From: DASVDK01 sp036562265 [NCBI: Thermodesulfobacteriota bacterium]
GTDB lineage: Bacteria > DASVDK01
Direction: 5' to 3'
Assembly: GCA_036562265.1 (NCBI GenBank)
Contig: DATCKS010000427.1
Coordinates: 1 to 5,696, forward strand
DNA length: 5,696 bases
Shown: in pieces, positions 5,215 through 5,696 of the stretch
Numbering within the stretch: the first letter of the stretch is position 1
Layout: every line of letters begins with the position of its first letter
Position numbers and translations under genes: made by a program
The notes under the pieces: model-generated
Told to the model about the DNA's origin: nothing
Database searches by the model: none
Seen by the model: the letters and a program-made list of their open reading frames with translations, nothing else

Positions 5215-5696
5215 CTACCGGACGAAGAACCGCATGTCGGCGAGGCCGGAGAAGAGCGCCCCGCTGGTGGCCGTCTGGCTGTCGCCGGTGAGTCGCCGGT
5301 TCGCGTAGCGCTCCGGGGACAGGTTGTGCAGGATGCACCGGTTGTTGACCGTGCCGGCCTCCCCGGCGAACTGGACGACGAGGTTGTCCTTGCCGTTGTA
5401 GCGGAACGGCGTCGACAGCGGGACCTCGATCCAGTCACCGCGCCTGAGCCCGCCCGGCACCGTGACGCTCCCGCTGAAGACCAGCGTCGCGTCGACCATG
5501 TTGGCCGCGAACTCGGTGTCGAGCGCCGTCGCCGTCGTGTGACCCATGGTCACCTCGTACCCGGTCTACGTCGCCGCAACGGAGCCCAGGTTGCTGAGCC
5601 GGCAGGCGATTTTCGTGATGGTGCCGGCGCTCCCCAGTTCGCTGGCGAGGTACAGGTACTGCCGCTTCCCGTCGAACTGGCCGAACGGCACCGCGT
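5215..5696 (-). pseudogene. C-terminal part of an extracellular beta-sandwich protein, interrupted by an in-frame TAG
   Basis: Minus-strand frame from 5694 down to the TAG stop at 5217-5215; the N-terminal part is beyond the right edge. Before the break it reads VPFGQF, then QYLYLASELGSAGTITKIA and LSNLGSVAAT. An amber codon (5568-5566) follows, then in the same frame TGYEVTMGHTTATALDTEFA, VFSGSVTVPGG, WIEVPLSTPFRYNGKDNLVV and a C-terminal GLADMRFFVR. The pieces before and after the stop together read as one domain that I recognise from secreted or surface beta-sandwich proteins of various bacteria, where the segment is typically continuous (approximately '...xTYxxYxVxMGHT'). The stop falls at a position usually held by an aromatic or Tyr, so TAC to TAG is the simplest explanation. 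A GTG at 5553 or an ATG at 5547 (GAGG 5 bases upstream) could restart a fragment of about 110 residues, but it would lack a signal and part of the fold. No function can be assigned; exact domain name is not claimed. It could also be a sequencing error or read-through. Confidence 0.6.

Noticed and set aside
4289-5308. A 339-codon plus-strand frame opposite the aldo/keto reductase
   Set aside because: Low-complexity Arg/Ala/Glu/Val-rich shadow of the reductase, whose catalytic tetrad is fully present on the other strand.
3462-5438. A single 658-codon minus-strand frame that would fuse extra sequence to the hydrolase
   Set aside because: Only the last 249 codons match a protein family; the upstream part is an out-of-frame reading of the reductase. 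GTG 4211 with AGGAGG is the real start.
1-5696. CRISPR array, insertion sequence, tRNA or prophage signals
   Set aside because: No direct repeats with regular spacing, no transposase-like frame with terminal inverted repeats, and no tRNA-like fold were found on reading both strands.

Overview
This is a GC-rich bacterial window with third codon positions dominated by G and C. It carries five recognisable protein-coding genes and one broken reading frame. Family content (a PAS/GAF sensor kinase, a MATE exporter, a Tat-exported aldo/keto reductase) and Shine-Dalgarno-led starts fit a high-GC Gram-negative-type soil or sediment bacterium, for example Proteobacteria, Rokubacteria or Methylomirabilota-like lineages. 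No marker gene is present, so the phylum is a guess.

Layout: the left edge holds the first 115 codons of a MATE-family multidrug/metabolite exporter on the minus strand (1-346). A 212-bp divergent intergenic region (347-558) separates it from a 718-residue soluble PAS-GAF-GAF histidine kinase on the plus strand (559-2715). After an 85-bp gap containing a strong GC hairpin comes a NodS-like SAM-dependent methyltransferase (2801-3472, GTG start). Its 3' end overlaps, tail to tail, the 3' end of a minus-strand pair. That pair is a Tat-signal aldo/keto reductase (4208-5140) followed by a cytoplasmic metallo-beta-lactamase-fold hydrolase (3462-4211, GTG start), joined by a 4-bp stop/start overlap. 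Upstream of the pair, also on the minus strand, lies the C-terminal part of an extracellular-type beta-sandwich protein (5215-5696, running off the window). An in-frame TAG interrupts it in the middle of a recognisable domain.

How they work together: the reductase and hydrolase are almost certainly co-transcribed and translationally coupled. The kinase and methyltransferase may share a transcript, but the hairpin between them leaves that open. No response regulator lies in the window, so the kinase's partner is elsewhere. I see no CRISPR array, insertion sequence, tRNA, rRNA or phage genes. The points most worth a second look are the amber codon in the beta-sandwich frame, the unusual RNase Z-like active-site variant of the hydrolase, and the packed junctions between genes.
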